Assembly (NCBI RefSeq): GCF_000172635.2
Contig: NC_018632.1
Location: forward strand, 1,922,001-1,986,000
Length of the DNA stretch: 64,000 nt
DNA from: Alteromonas macleodii ATCC 27126
GTDB taxonomy: Bacteria > Pseudomonadota > Gammaproteobacteria > Enterobacterales > Alteromonadaceae
Direction of reading: 5' to 3'
The translations under genes and the position numbers were made by a program. The notes beneath the pieces were generated by a model, which was not told the origin of the DNA, did not search any database, and saw only the letters and a program-made list of their open reading frames with translations. Every line of letters begins with the position of its first letter. Position 1 is the stretch's first letter. Below are positions 29,736 through 38,119 of the stretch, in pieces.

Positions 29736-29807
29736 TGGTGAAAGTTCTCGTAGCAGTAAAAGTATTCTGAATTTTGAAAGTAATTAACGTGATAAAGGTA
29801 ATTTGCT

Positions 29808-30677
29808 TTGGATAATACCGCGGTTATTCGCTTAAGCGTATTTCTTGGCGTTTTTGTGCTTATGGCAGTACTTGAAGCACTGTTGCCAGCGCGTGAAGCC
29901 GTGCTTAGTAGGAAAACACGCTGGTTGGGTAACTTGTCCATGGTGGTAATGGGGGCGCTGGTATCGCGTATTTTGCTTCCGGCCACACTCGTTGGTGTGT
30001 CTTTATGGGCGCAGCAGAAAGGCATAGGTGTGTTCAACGTTTTACTGGATGCCGTGCCGGCTGACGCTTCAAGCTCCAATCAACTGCTAAACAGTGGTGA
30101 GCCTCTCAATAATTCATCAACGTATCTTGTTCATATAGCCATCGTAACGTTAAGTGTTTTACTACTTGATATGCTTATCTATTGGCAGCACCGACTTTTT
30201 CATACCGTACCTATGTTGTGGCGCTTTCATAAAATGCATCATGCCGATAGTCATGTCGACACCACTACAGGCCTTCGCTTTCATCCAGTTGAAATTGCTA
30301 TGAGTTTAGGTATTAAAGCCGCGGCGGTAGTGATACTAGGCGTGCCTGCTATTGCTATTGTTATCTTTGAAGTGGCGCTAAATGGCTTTGCCCTTTTTAA
30401 TCATGCCAATATTAGGTTGCCACAAAAGTGGGATGATAGAATTGGGCTTTTGCTAATCACACAGCGCTTACATCGCATTCACCATAGCCAGGCTAAAAAT
30501 GAATCTAATTCTAACTATGGCTTTAGCGTATCGTGGTGGGATAGGCTGTTTAATAGTTTTACGCCTCGCGCTGCGTTTAGCGATGAAACATTGCCCATTG
30601 GTCAAAAAGACGTGCCAGCCACTAAGAAGAACGCAAGTATCATTGCGCTTTTACAGCAGCCATTTAAAAAGAGGTAG
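29808..30677 (+). CDS. sterol desaturase / fatty-acid hydroxylase family membrane protein
   Basis: A 289-residue integral membrane di-iron oxygenase candidate. The histidine clusters are present: HRLFH, HKMHHADSHVD, FNHANI and HRIHHSQ, in the family order and spacing. Hydrophobic helices lie near 1-22, 42-65, 100-125 and 165-195. Members hydroxylate or desaturate lipids and sterols; the substrate here is unknown. The start is TTG with AAAGG about 9 bases upstream. It ends the same-strand cluster that began with the receptor at 19632 and is followed by a terminator, so a lipid-modification role in that pathway is possible. Confidence 0.88.
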   Translation: MDNTAVIRLSVFLGVFVLMAVLEALLPAREAVLSRKTRWLGNLSMVVMGALVSRILLPATLVGVSLWAQQKGIGVFNVLLDAVPADASSSNQLLNSGEPLNNSSTYLVHIAIVTLSVLLLDMLIYWQHRLFHTVPMLWRFHKMHHADSHVDTTTGLRFHPVEIAMSLGIKAAAVVILGVPAIAIVIFEVALNGFALFNHANIRLPQKWDDRIGLLLITQRLHRIHHSQAKNESNSNYGFSVSWWDRLFNSFTPRAAFSDETLPIGQKDVPATKKNASIIALLQQPFKKR

Positions 30678-30693
30678 GCATCCCTGCCTTTTT
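30666..30693 (+). terminator. terminator at end of the YnjBCD-like cluster
   Basis: Stem GGTAGG/CCTGCC with one T:G pair (30673-30678 with 30683-30688), loop CATC and a T5 run; an A-run on the left makes it usable on the minus strand too. The stop codon of the upstream gene lies inside the stem. Confidence 0.7.
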
Positions 30694-30703
30694 AGATGGG
30701 TTA

Positions 30704-31462
30704 TTAACAGCCGAGCGCAGCGGTTAAGCCTCCTAATCCCCCTTCAACAGCATTTTCTTTATAGCTTGGTAGTGACGGCATAATGTTTAGGCCTGTTCTG
30801 GATTCAACTTCATTAACCGTTACCTCAGTTGCGCAAAAGTTATCACTGCGAGCTGCGTTTTGCTCTAGGATGAAAGCAGAGGCTTCCACCCATCCGTTAA
30901 CATCGGTAATGACGACTTTAAAATATCCACTAGGAATGCTGTGCGACTCATCTGCCTCTGGCAGAGTAGCGAAATACCACTCATATAACGGCCCAGAAAC
31001 CACATAAACGTCTTGCCCAGTTCTCACTACATCACGCACCGCATTTTCTAGATCCACCCAAGGACCTTGGTTTAGGTCTGAATCTTGAGGTGTAATGTTT
31101 GATAAATAATTTAGCATTTGCCAATCGGCTGTGTTGCTGAACGAAGCAAGAGGAACTTGATGGCCGCGGTCAGTGCCAATTGTAGCCCATGCTCCGCTGT
31201 AATCGTTCGGCTCTAAAGTATTCGCAGAGTTAATCGAAGGGTCAGCTTTCCAATTACGACTTCTTGATGGGCCGTCAATAGTGCTTGGGGTTACATGATA
31301 GGCCACCCAGTTGGCGAACTTTGTTTGTGCATTATTGTTTAGGGTGTAAATGGAACGGGTAATGGTTTGTCCAGATTGACCAGTGGGGCAGTTGTAAACA
31401 CAGTTATCAGCAAACGCATTAAATGCGCAAATTGTTAGTGTGAACGCGATGAGCTTTTTCAT
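30704..31462 (-). CDS. secreted DNA/RNA non-specific endonuclease (NUC1 family)
   Basis: A 252-residue exported nuclease. The signal peptide ends after NAFA (about residue 19) and the mature protein begins with a cysteine pair (CVYNC). The beta-beta-alpha-metal motif DRGHQVPLAS holds the catalytic His, and NITPQDSDLNQGPWVDLE supplies the metal-binding Asn, as in Serratia nuclease. The later VYVVSGPLY block is also typical. I chose the ATG at 31462, which has AAGGA 7 bases upstream; the frame is open to 31510. It would digest extracellular nucleic acids for nutrients, like the nuclease at the left edge of the window. It converges on the sterol-desaturase-like gene. Confidence 0.93.
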   Translation of the reverse strand: MKKLIAFTLTICAFNAFADNCVYNCPTGQSGQTITRSIYTLNNNAQTKFANWVAYHVTPSTIDGPSRSRNWKADPSINSANTLEPNDYSGAWATIGTDRGHQVPLASFSNTADWQMLNYLSNITPQDSDLNQGPWVDLENAVRDVVRTGQDVYVVSGPLYEWYFATLPEADESHSIPSGYFKVVITDVNGWVEASAFILEQNAARSDNFCATEVTVNEVESRTGLNIMPSLPSYKENAVEGGLGGLTAALGC

Positions 31463-31792
31463 TATATTTCCTTTTGTTTTTAGACGCCTGCGTTTTACAG
31501 GCTGTACCAAAGTACAGGTCTAAAATGTCAGGAAATAGTACCTAATGTTACAAAGAGTACAAAAACAAATACCTATGTTTGAAACGCGATTAGCAGTGGC
31601 TTTTCTTATAATGCCCTAGCTTGTAGAACAATCCGGCGAAGCACGTTATCGCGCAAGATATGCTGGCAGAAAATTATGCTCAGCTGTGTAAGAATTAGTG
31701 TTAAGAGCTTCGCCAAGCATTTACTCGGCGAAGCTCATAGGAACGCCCGTCGTCAAAGGACTTTGGTTTATGTTCTCTCGGGCATATCGACG
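31463..31792. other. intergenic region with long hairpin
   Basis: A 330-base gap between two minus-strand genes. It contains a perfect 10-bp inverted repeat, GAGCTTCGCC at 31705-31714 and GGCGAAGCTC at 31727-31736, with a 12-base loop and no T-run on either side. The stem lies 57 bases past the end of the dehydrogenase gene and may stabilise or end its mRNA. The bases just before the nuclease gene should hold its promoter. Confidence 0.5.
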
Positions 31793-32848
31793 TTATTTGG
31801 GCTGTAACGTCAATACCATCTTACCAATGTGTTTTTTCTGCTCAAACTCTTGCTGCGCTTGGTGTATTTCACTTAGTGGGAATGTGCTCGATACTAGTGG
31901 TTTAATATTGCCTGCTTCGATGTGTTTTACTAAGTTGGCAAATACATCGTGTCCTAAAATAGTGCAGCCTAACAGGGTTAAATCTTTCAAATACAGAGTA
32001 CGTACATCCAAAGAAACGTCGTGACCAGCAATTGCGCCCGACGTCGCGTAGCGACCAAACGGTTTTAGGATCTCAAGTAGTTCAGGCCATCGTGGGCCGG
32101 CAATAAGGTCGATAACAACGTCGAACGGCTCGCTTTCTGCCATGTGTTGCCAATCTTCATCACGCAAAACGGTCTTGTCGGCGCCTAATGCTTGTATGGC
32201 TGATTGCTTTTGTTCGCTGGTTACTGCAACAACATAGGCGCCACGTGCTTTAGCGAGTTGTACGGCAGCTGAGCCTACGCCGCCCGAGGCACCGGTTATA
32301 AATACTCGCTCACCTGTTTTTACGTTTGCTCTGTGCAGCATGTTTTCGGCTGTAGAGTAAGAGCAGGGGAACGAGGCTAGTTCCACATCTGTCATCGTTG
32401 AATTTACTGCATGGGCGTGGCGCGATGCGACTTTAGTAAACTGTGCGAAACCTCCATTGCATTCCGAGCCGAAATACCAAGGGGTACTTAGCGGTTTACT
32501 GTCAACTTCTACCAAACAAGGCTCAATGATGACGCGTTCACCAATACGTTCTTTGCTCACGTTATTACCCACAGCGGTAATATAGCCACATACGTCGGCG
32601 CCTTGAATTAGAGGTAGGTTTAACGCATTGCCGGCCCATCCAGCATCTTCTGCATTGTTGTCGCCTTTGGAATACCAACCTTTTCGCGTATTTAAGTCGG
32701 TGTTGTTTACCCCCGCAGCGCGTACTTCAATAAGTACATCGTTGTCGCTGAGTGTAGGCAAAGGTATGTTTTCGTTAAATGTAAGCGCGTCGAGATCGCC
32801 ATGTTTGGTTAACTGCACGCCGTACATTTCATTTGGCAATGATTTCAT
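31793..32848 (-). CDS. zinc-binding alcohol dehydrogenase / quinone oxidoreductase family protein
   Basis: A 351-residue medium-chain dehydrogenase/reductase. The GroES-like half shows VLIEVRAAGVNNTDLNTRKGWY and IQGADVCGYITAVG; the Rossmann half shows VFITGASGGVGSAAVQLAKARGAYVVAVTS, the NADP-binding segment. The catalytic-zinc ligands of true alcohol dehydrogenases are not complete, so an NADPH-dependent quinone or enoyl reductase is likelier. GGAGGACAAT directly precedes the ATG at 32848. A TetR-family gene lies 64 bases upstream on the same strand and may control it. Confidence 0.87.
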   Translation of the reverse strand: MKSLPNEMYGVQLTKHGDLDALTFNENIPLPTLSDNDVLIEVRAAGVNNTDLNTRKGWYSKGDNNAEDAGWAGNALNLPLIQGADVCGYITAVGNNVSKERIGERVIIEPCLVEVDSKPLSTPWYFGSECNGGFAQFTKVASRHAHAVNSTMTDVELASFPCSYSTAENMLHRANVKTGERVFITGASGGVGSAAVQLAKARGAYVVAVTSEQKQSAIQALGADKTVLRDEDWQHMAESEPFDVVIDLIAGPRWPELLEILKPFGRYATSGAIAGHDVSLDVRTLYLKDLTLLGCTILGHDVFANLVKHIEAGNIKPLVSSTFPLSEIHQAQQEFEQKKHIGKMVLTLQPK

Positions 32849-32912
32849 ATTGTCCTCCAGAATTTTTGCTTTAGACGAGAAAGGTAATGGTTGATGCAAG
32901 TGCTAAGAAGGG

Positions 32913-33431
32913 CTAATCAAGTAGCACTGTTAGTGCGCCTTTCGCTGCGGTTAACGCTTTATCACCAATCGTTGGCCATGCTGATGACATGCCCTCATGT
33001 AGCAGGAACACGCTGTTTGAAAGGGCTGGGTCTTCGAGCTTTTCATTCAGCCACGTTAGCACCGCGTGTTTGTGGTTGTTCACAGCGGTTTCAATTTGAA
33101 GGTTATTGGGGTAACTCGCCAAAGCCTGCAATGACATGCAACCTCTGGGAGCGAATGTCGTTAGCCACACCGACAAGCGTTCAAATATGTGGTTAATTGC
33201 TTCGTTACGCGTCGAGGGACAGTTTTCTTCCAGAAACGCGATGTAACGGCTGTGACGATAGTCAAGCGCGCCAATAATCATGTCTTCTTTTGAAGGGAAG
33301 TATTTGTACAAGGTTTTAAGTGTGGTGCCAGTGTAGTCCTTGAGTTTAGCCACATTAGGCTCTGCGAATCCGTAAAGGGCAAAAGCTTGCTCTAGTTTCG
33401 AAGCTAACTCAGATTGTTTGGGCGCGGTCAT
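32913..33431 (-). CDS. TetR/AcrR family transcriptional regulator
   Basis: A 172-residue one-component repressor. The N-terminal helix-turn-helix (about 1-55) shows ALYGFAEPNVAKLKDYTGTTLKTLYKYFPSKEDMI, the standard TetR recognition region. The remainder is a helical ligand-binding domain with a CMSLQAL segment. GGAGA precedes the ATG by 6 bases. A perfect 11-4-11 palindrome lies 73 bases upstream of the start and is the likely operator. The dehydrogenase gene follows in the same direction, so the regulator probably controls itself and that enzyme in response to a small reactive or hydrophobic molecule. Confidence 0.9.
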   Translation of the reverse strand: MTAPKQSELASKLEQAFALYGFAEPNVAKLKDYTGTTLKTLYKYFPSKEDMIIGALDYRHSRYIAFLEENCPSTRNEAINHIFERLSVWLTTFAPRGCMSLQALASYPNNLQIETAVNNHKHAVLTWLNEKLEDPALSNSVFLLHEGMSSAWPTIGDKALTAAKGALTVLLD

Positions 33432-33503
33432 ACCGGGTCTCCTCGAAAGCGTTTGTTATTTTCGTCTGCTTGGCACATCGCTTGTTATCCAATTAAACAG
33501 ATT

Positions 33504-33529
33504 TTAAGTAGAATGAATATTCTACTTAA
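33504..33529. promoter_or_regulatory. long palindromic operator candidate for TetR regulator
   Basis: Perfect inverted repeat with 11-base arms, TTAAGTAGAAT and ATTCTACTTAA, around GAAT. It lies between the TetR gene and the divergent gene at 33685. Length and symmetry fit a TetR dimer-pair site. Confidence 0.7.
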
Positions 33530-33684
33530 TCAACAGCCGCTATACGTTCTTTGTTATATTTTGCTTTCCGTTACGCAATTTAGTCACATGTGAATTTGTG
33601 ATTAATAATAATCACATTTTGCTGTGTGATTGTTTTTGAATTTGAGATGGTAGCGTGTCATAGTGGACCTCTAAACGGAAAAAA

Positions 33685-34431
33685 GTGTCTATTGAAAGTA
33701 GAAAAGACAACGCGGCGCATAGTGAAATGACAAGAAAGAGTGCTTTAACAAGCAATACAAAAAAGCGCGCTGGTGTGATTACCGGTGACGTCTCCAACTC
33801 TCAGTCTTATTCTGATGCTGAATTCAGAGAGATAATTGCTACGCTGAGAGAGCGTTTAACATACTACGCCGAGTACTACGGTGGAGACTTTGATATTTAT
33901 CGAGGAGACGCATTCCAGCTAGTTGTTGCACAACCACAGCATAGCATTGCAGCCGCAGTTGGATTGCGGCTAGCACTCAAGGCGCACGCTTCAGGCGTAG
34001 ACGTGCGAATGAGTGTTGCTGTGGGAGAAGCGCAATTTCGCCCTTCAGAAGTAAAAACTGGGACTGGAGACGCATTTGTGTTGTCAGGACGAGGGTTAGA
34101 TAACATAAAGCCGCACCATCTTACTTTTTGTAGCGGTGAACAAACACTCGACGACAAAACGCAGCTCTTAACACGTTTTGCCGACGCGCATATCAATGGA
34201 CTGACACAAACCCAGTCGCAAACCTTACTCGCGTATCTTGAAGCCACGGATAAGAGCCATGAAAGTGTAGCGGCCATACTAGATAAAAATCGCAGTAATG
34301 TAAGTCGAATCCTCAATGCCAGTAACTATAAACTGATAGCAGAATATCTCGACTATATGGAGAAAGCGCTCATTTTATGGGTTCAAGGTGGAACCTCATT
34401 AAAAACGGAACAATTGACCAAGGAAGACTAA
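33685..34431 (+). CDS. SatD-family-like protein with C-terminal helix-turn-helix
   Basis: A 248-residue cytoplasmic protein. RAGVITGDVSNSQ near residue 28, then YYGGDFDIYRGDAFQLVV, match the SatD family, which is paired with DUF3307 membrane proteins. The FDIYRGD(A/S)F block and the flanking strands resemble a nucleotide-cyclase-like or GGDEF-like fold. The C-terminal part (SVAAILDKNRSNVSRILNAS) reads as a helix-turn-helix, so it may bind DNA. The start used is GTG; ATG at codon 15 is an alternative. The DUF3307 gene follows 50 bases later. The pair looks like a sensor/regulator with a membrane partner; the signal is unknown. Confidence 0.78.
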   Translation: MSIESRKDNAAHSEMTRKSALTSNTKKRAGVITGDVSNSQSYSDAEFREIIATLRERLTYYAEYYGGDFDIYRGDAFQLVVAQPQHSIAAAVGLRLALKAHASGVDVRMSVAVGEAQFRPSEVKTGTGDAFVLSGRGLDNIKPHHLTFCSGEQTLDDKTQLLTRFADAHINGLTQTQSQTLLAYLEATDKSHESVAAILDKNRSNVSRILNASNYKLIAEYLDYMEKALILWVQGGTSLKTEQLTKED

Positions 34432-34481
34432 CGTGATGACGGGTTATGCAAAAAACATAATGCTTGTGACTGGAGAACCAA

Positions 34482-35288
34482 ATGCTTGCTGAACCTCAAC
34501 TGCTGGTGGCACTCGTGTTAGCGCATCTATTAGCAGACTTTTATTTTCAACCGTTTACCTGGGTACAGCAAAGAAACGAACGTCACGCACTGGCTTTGCC
34601 TTTATACCTACACGCAATCATACACGGTATACTCGCGGCAGCAGCAATGTTCTTGTTTTCATCAACGATAAGTATCGCAAGTATAGGTGTTGGTGCAATT
34701 GTAGTCGCCGTTTCTCACTTCAAAATTGACGTGATTAAATCGTATTGTAAGCAAAACACTACGTCTTTTGTTGTCGATCAAATAGCGCACATTGTCGTGA
34801 TCTTAGGCGTATTTTTGTATGCCACCAATCAGTGGCGCGAGGCAGTGGGACTACTTCAGAAGGTAGGTACAACGCACCTATTAGTGGTCTTGGCCTATCT
34901 GGCGGTACTCAAGCCCAGTTCAGTTATTATTAAACAGCTGCTGTCGCCTTGGAGCGATGAAGTATTAGCTAATAAAATGCCGTCTTCTCACCCCAATGAC
35001 CCGCCCACAATAAGTACAGAGGCACAACAAACTTTATCACTGGCAGGTCAACGAATTGGCTATTTAGAGCGCGTACTCATGCTTACCTTTGTATTGTTAA
35101 ATCAGTTTTCTGCCATAGGTTTTCTTATTGCGGCTAAATCTATATTTCGCTTCGGCGACCTCACTAAACACCAAGACAGAAAGCTAACTGAATATGTACT
35201 TTTGGGCACCTTCACCAGTGTGGCGATGACGTTTGCCATTGGTTTGGCATGCGCAGCGGCATTAGGGCAATTACCCATAAAGTCTTAG
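34482..35288 (+). CDS. DUF3307 domain-containing membrane protein
   Basis: A 268-residue inner-membrane protein. The N-terminal DUF3307 domain is clear: LVLAHLLADFYFQPFTWVQQRN followed by LYLHAIIHGILAA, with conserved His and Asp residues on the first helices. About six to seven hydrophobic helices are visible. A mid-protein polar linker (about 160-185) separates the domain from two C-terminal helices. GGAG lies 8 bases before the ATG. It forms an operon with the SatD-like gene upstream. Function unknown. Confidence 0.85.
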   Translation: MLAEPQLLVALVLAHLLADFYFQPFTWVQQRNERHALALPLYLHAIIHGILAAAAMFLFSSTISIASIGVGAIVVAVSHFKIDVIKSYCKQNTTSFVVDQIAHIVVILGVFLYATNQWREAVGLLQKVGTTHLLVVLAYLAVLKPSSVIIKQLLSPWSDEVLANKMPSSHPNDPPTISTEAQQTLSLAGQRIGYLERVLMLTFVLLNQFSAIGFLIAAKSIFRFGDLTKHQDRKLTEYVLLGTFTSVAMTFAIGLACAAALGQLPIKS

Positions 35289-35329
35289 CAAGGGCTTTAT
35301 TGAGTAGGTAGTGTCCAAAATAGTTTATT

Positions 35330-36235
35330 CTACGTGCTGTATTGTTTAATGAATTGGCCTGGGGTAATGCCTTCGTGATTTTTGAAAACACGACTGAAGT
35401 GAGATTGGTCATTGAATCCCAGTAATAACGCGATGTCGCTCATGGAATGAGTATTCGCGAGTAAGTATTTTTTACTTTGCTCAACACGGTATTGGGTAAT
35501 AAATTGGTACGGTGTTTACCCAACACTCTTTTTAAACTCTCTTAAAAAGTGGAACTTGCTGCAAAAAACGAGTTCGGCCAGCGCATCTACGCTAATGGTA
35601 CTGCCTATATTTTCTTTAATGTATTGCTCAATCTTATCTATCTGTGACTTGCCTATTTTGACACTCTTTGCTGAGGAATCTTGAAGGTCGCGGTAATTTG
35701 AATAATTTTGGATATAATGAGCAGAAAGTGCAGACAATAAGTTACTTAAATAGGCTTTCCCATTACGACCCTTTGCTTGTGTCTCTAATAACAGAAGCTC
35801 AATTAGCCCCTTTATGGTCTCGTCTTCCACATTGTAGTTGTTCAGAAACTGCAGCTGATCTTGTTCTACCTTAAACGGACATGCGTCTAAAAATACACGC
35901 TCTTCAACCGCTAAAATAACAAAATAACAAGGCTCGGATATGTCGTGTGTAAACGGCGTTTTAGGTGGATTTATCCAAATGTTTCCCGGACTGGTTTTTA
36001 AAGAAACCATACTTCCATTCGCTTCAATGTTCCAATTCAGATCGCTTTCAAGGGCGAGTGCGAAATAGAAATAAGGGGTATACACATTTTGAGGGTAAAA
36101 GTGAGGCGACTTTCCTTTCTCTAAAATGATGCCTTTCCAATCGAGACCGTCGTTTGAAAACGCAATATCTAGTACGTCTTTGCACGATGAAGGTTGATGT
36201 GTCGCATGATCAAAAAAGGCTAAACGTGACTTCAA
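35330..36235 (-). pseudogene. AraC-family regulator interrupted by in-frame stop
   Basis: The intact frame would be 301 residues. An AraC ligand-binding cupin-like N-terminal half leads into the first helix-turn-helix (IEQYIKENIGSTISVDALAELVFCSKFHFLREFKKSVG). A TAA follows at codon 240 (35516-35518). Directly after it, in the same frame, come TPYQFITQYRVEQSKKYLL, then MSDIALLLGFNDQSHFSRVFK and GITPGQFIKQ, to a TAG at 35330. That is the complete second helix-turn-helix and the AraC signature. One base change (a sense codon such as AAA to TAA in the usual K-TP position) explains the break. The truncated product would lack half its DNA-binding domain. It is divergent from the hydrolase gene at 36351, its likely former target. 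Confidence 0.88.
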
Positions 36236-36350
36236 GCTTTATGTTTCCTTTAGCAATAACCTACAAATAATTAGCATTAATGTGCAATAACTAAGGCGCA
36301 CTATTTCATATCCTGTGCTCATTGATTACCCACTTAAAGAGCACAGCCAA

Positions 36351-37457
36351 ATGCTTAAACCTACCATAACAGTAATTGCACAGTCACTTTTGATATCGCC
36401 ACTGGTCATATTACAACCGGGCATATCACACGCTCAACAACCATCGCAAACAGACGCGTTAAACCAAGCCCGAGCAAGCATTGAACAACTAAGCGCTAAT
36501 CAGGCGCAGTTAAGCAGTGAGATCAAAAATAGTCATCGTCAATACAACCAGCAAGGATTTCAAATGGAAAATATCACGTTAAACACAGAAGTGGGCAACT
36601 TGGCTGCAAATTTATACCTTCCAAAAGGTATTGCTAATCCACCAGTGGTCGTTGTTACGGGTGCATGGACATCTGTAAAAGAGCAAATGCCAGCCGTTTA
36701 TGCAACAGCACTAGCAGAGAGAGGCTACGCCGCTATTACATTTGATTTTAGAGGTTGGGGAGCGTCAAGTGATACCGATGACAACCAAACCGCGTACCTT
36801 GAAGATCCTGTTCGTAAAACGCAAGATATACAGGCTGTTATCAAAGCGCTGTCAAACGTCGCGCAGGTGGACAACAGCCGTATTGCTGGCTTGGCCATTT
36901 GTGCCTCAGCGGGCTATATGCTTGATGCTGCGGTTCAAAATACTCAATCAAGCCAAAATACACGGTTAGGTGCGGTGGCAGTAGTGGCCCCCTGGTTACA
37001 CGATGAAGCAATGGCAACAGCTATTTATGGCGGTGAAGAAAATCGCAATCAATTACTTGCGTTAGCAGCGGCAGAGAAAGACAAATCCGAGCCATTAGTT
37101 ATTGAAGCGGCAAGTTTAACCAATGAAAACGCCTTGATGTATAACGCACCTTACTACACTGAGCAATCACGAGGTTTGTTGCCTGCCTACGACAACAAAT
37201 TCAACGTGACGTCATGGAGCGGTTGGCTTAATTATAATGCGCAGTTAAGTGCATCAAAACAGACTATACCGGTTTTAATGGTTGCATCAGAGGCGATGGC
37301 GCTGCCACAAGGTGCACATCAGTATTTGGAAAACGCGACTGATTCGGTAAATGCAATTTGGCTAGATAACATCAATCAATTTGACTTCTACGACCAACCT
37401 GAAGCCGTTGAAAAAGCCGTTAACGCCGTAGTTTCCCACTTCGACAGCGCTTTGTAA
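36351..37457 (+). CDS. exported alpha/beta hydrolase
   Basis: A 368-residue protein with a signal peptide ending near SHAQQ (about residue 30). A coiled, Gln-rich stretch follows, then an alpha/beta-hydrolase domain: LYLPKGIANPPVVVVTGAWT, YAAITFDFRGWGAS and the nucleophile elbow AICASAGYM, in which Ser within C-A-S-A-G is the likely nucleophile. The family resembles dienelactone-hydrolase-like esterases; substrate unknown. I start at ATG 36351; an upstream GTG at 36315 adds 12 residues that break the signal-peptide form. An NTF2-like gene follows after 30 bases, and the broken AraC regulator is divergent. Confidence 0.85.
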   Translation: MLKPTITVIAQSLLISPLVILQPGISHAQQPSQTDALNQARASIEQLSANQAQLSSEIKNSHRQYNQQGFQMENITLNTEVGNLAANLYLPKGIANPPVVVVTGAWTSVKEQMPAVYATALAERGYAAITFDFRGWGASSDTDDNQTAYLEDPVRKTQDIQAVIKALSNVAQVDNSRIAGLAICASAGYMLDAAVQNTQSSQNTRLGAVAVVAPWLHDEAMATAIYGGEENRNQLLALAAAEKDKSEPLVIEAASLTNENALMYNAPYYTEQSRGLLPAYDNKFNVTSWSGWLNYNAQLSASKQTIPVLMVASEAMALPQGAHQYLENATDSVNAIWLDNINQFDFYDQPEAVEKAVNAVVSHFDSAL

Positions 37458-37487
37458 GACGAGTATTTACCTATTAAAGGCTCAGAA

Positions 37488-38057
37488 ATGAAATTTAAAG
37501 CCATAATTTGTGTCATGTTAGTTGGAGTTTTTACTATGGGCCATGCTGCCACATCCCATTCGAGCCGGGATAAAGACATTGCAAGTATTCACAGCAACCT
37601 GAATAGCTTTTCAGCATTAGCTGACAACAATGCTTATGAATACTTAACCTTACTGTTTGCCCCAAATGTAACAACAGACTACACCAGTTTGTTTGGGGGA
37701 GAAGCGGTAACCCAAAAACGTGAGATCTTAATGCAAAACTGGGCGGCTTTTTTGCCTGGTTTTGACAAAACATTTCACAACTTGGGAAACCCCAGTATTA
37801 ATCGAAAAGAAGATATAGCGTTTGCTAACGTGCCATTTACTGCCAGTCATTGGCTAGGGCATGATGGTTTTTGGCAAGTTTCGGGCATCTACCACTTCAC
37901 TTTTAGAAAGATAGAAGGGCAATGGCTGATTACTTCAGTGACACTAGAAAAGAGAGAGGAGGCGGGCAGTCGCGATATTTTAGCGATTGCGCCAGAAAAT
38001 GCGAAAGACCGCTTGGCGGATCTGCAGCAGCTTAAAAACGATACGCTAGTGCACTGA
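37488..38057 (+). CDS. exported SnoaL/NTF2-like protein
   Basis: A 189-residue protein with a signal peptide (residues 1-20, ending GHAA). The NTF2-like fold is suggested by DIASIHSNLNSFSALADNNAYEYLTLLFAPNVTTDYTS, then WLGHDGFWQVSGIYHFTFRKIEGQWLITSVTL. These proteins form a cone-shaped pocket and may be enzymes or binding proteins. AAGG precedes the ATG. It lies 30 bases after the hydrolase gene and is probably made together with it; the two may act on one compound in the periplasm. Confidence 0.8.
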   Translation: MKFKAIICVMLVGVFTMGHAATSHSSRDKDIASIHSNLNSFSALADNNAYEYLTLLFAPNVTTDYTSLFGGEAVTQKREILMQNWAAFLPGFDKTFHNLGNPSINRKEDIAFANVPFTASHWLGHDGFWQVSGIYHFTFRKIEGQWLITSVTLEKREEAGSRDILAIAPENAKDRLADLQQLKNDTLVH

Positions 38058-38119
38058 AAGCAAACGAGTTACTAACACCTGTTGAGATTTGATGCACAGT
38101 AAAGAACAACAGGCTAGTG

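Noticed and set aside
35212..35412. A 66-codon minus-strand frame at the end of the DUF3307 gene
   Set aside because: It overlaps the real second half of the broken AraC gene in another frame and the end of the DUF3307 gene.
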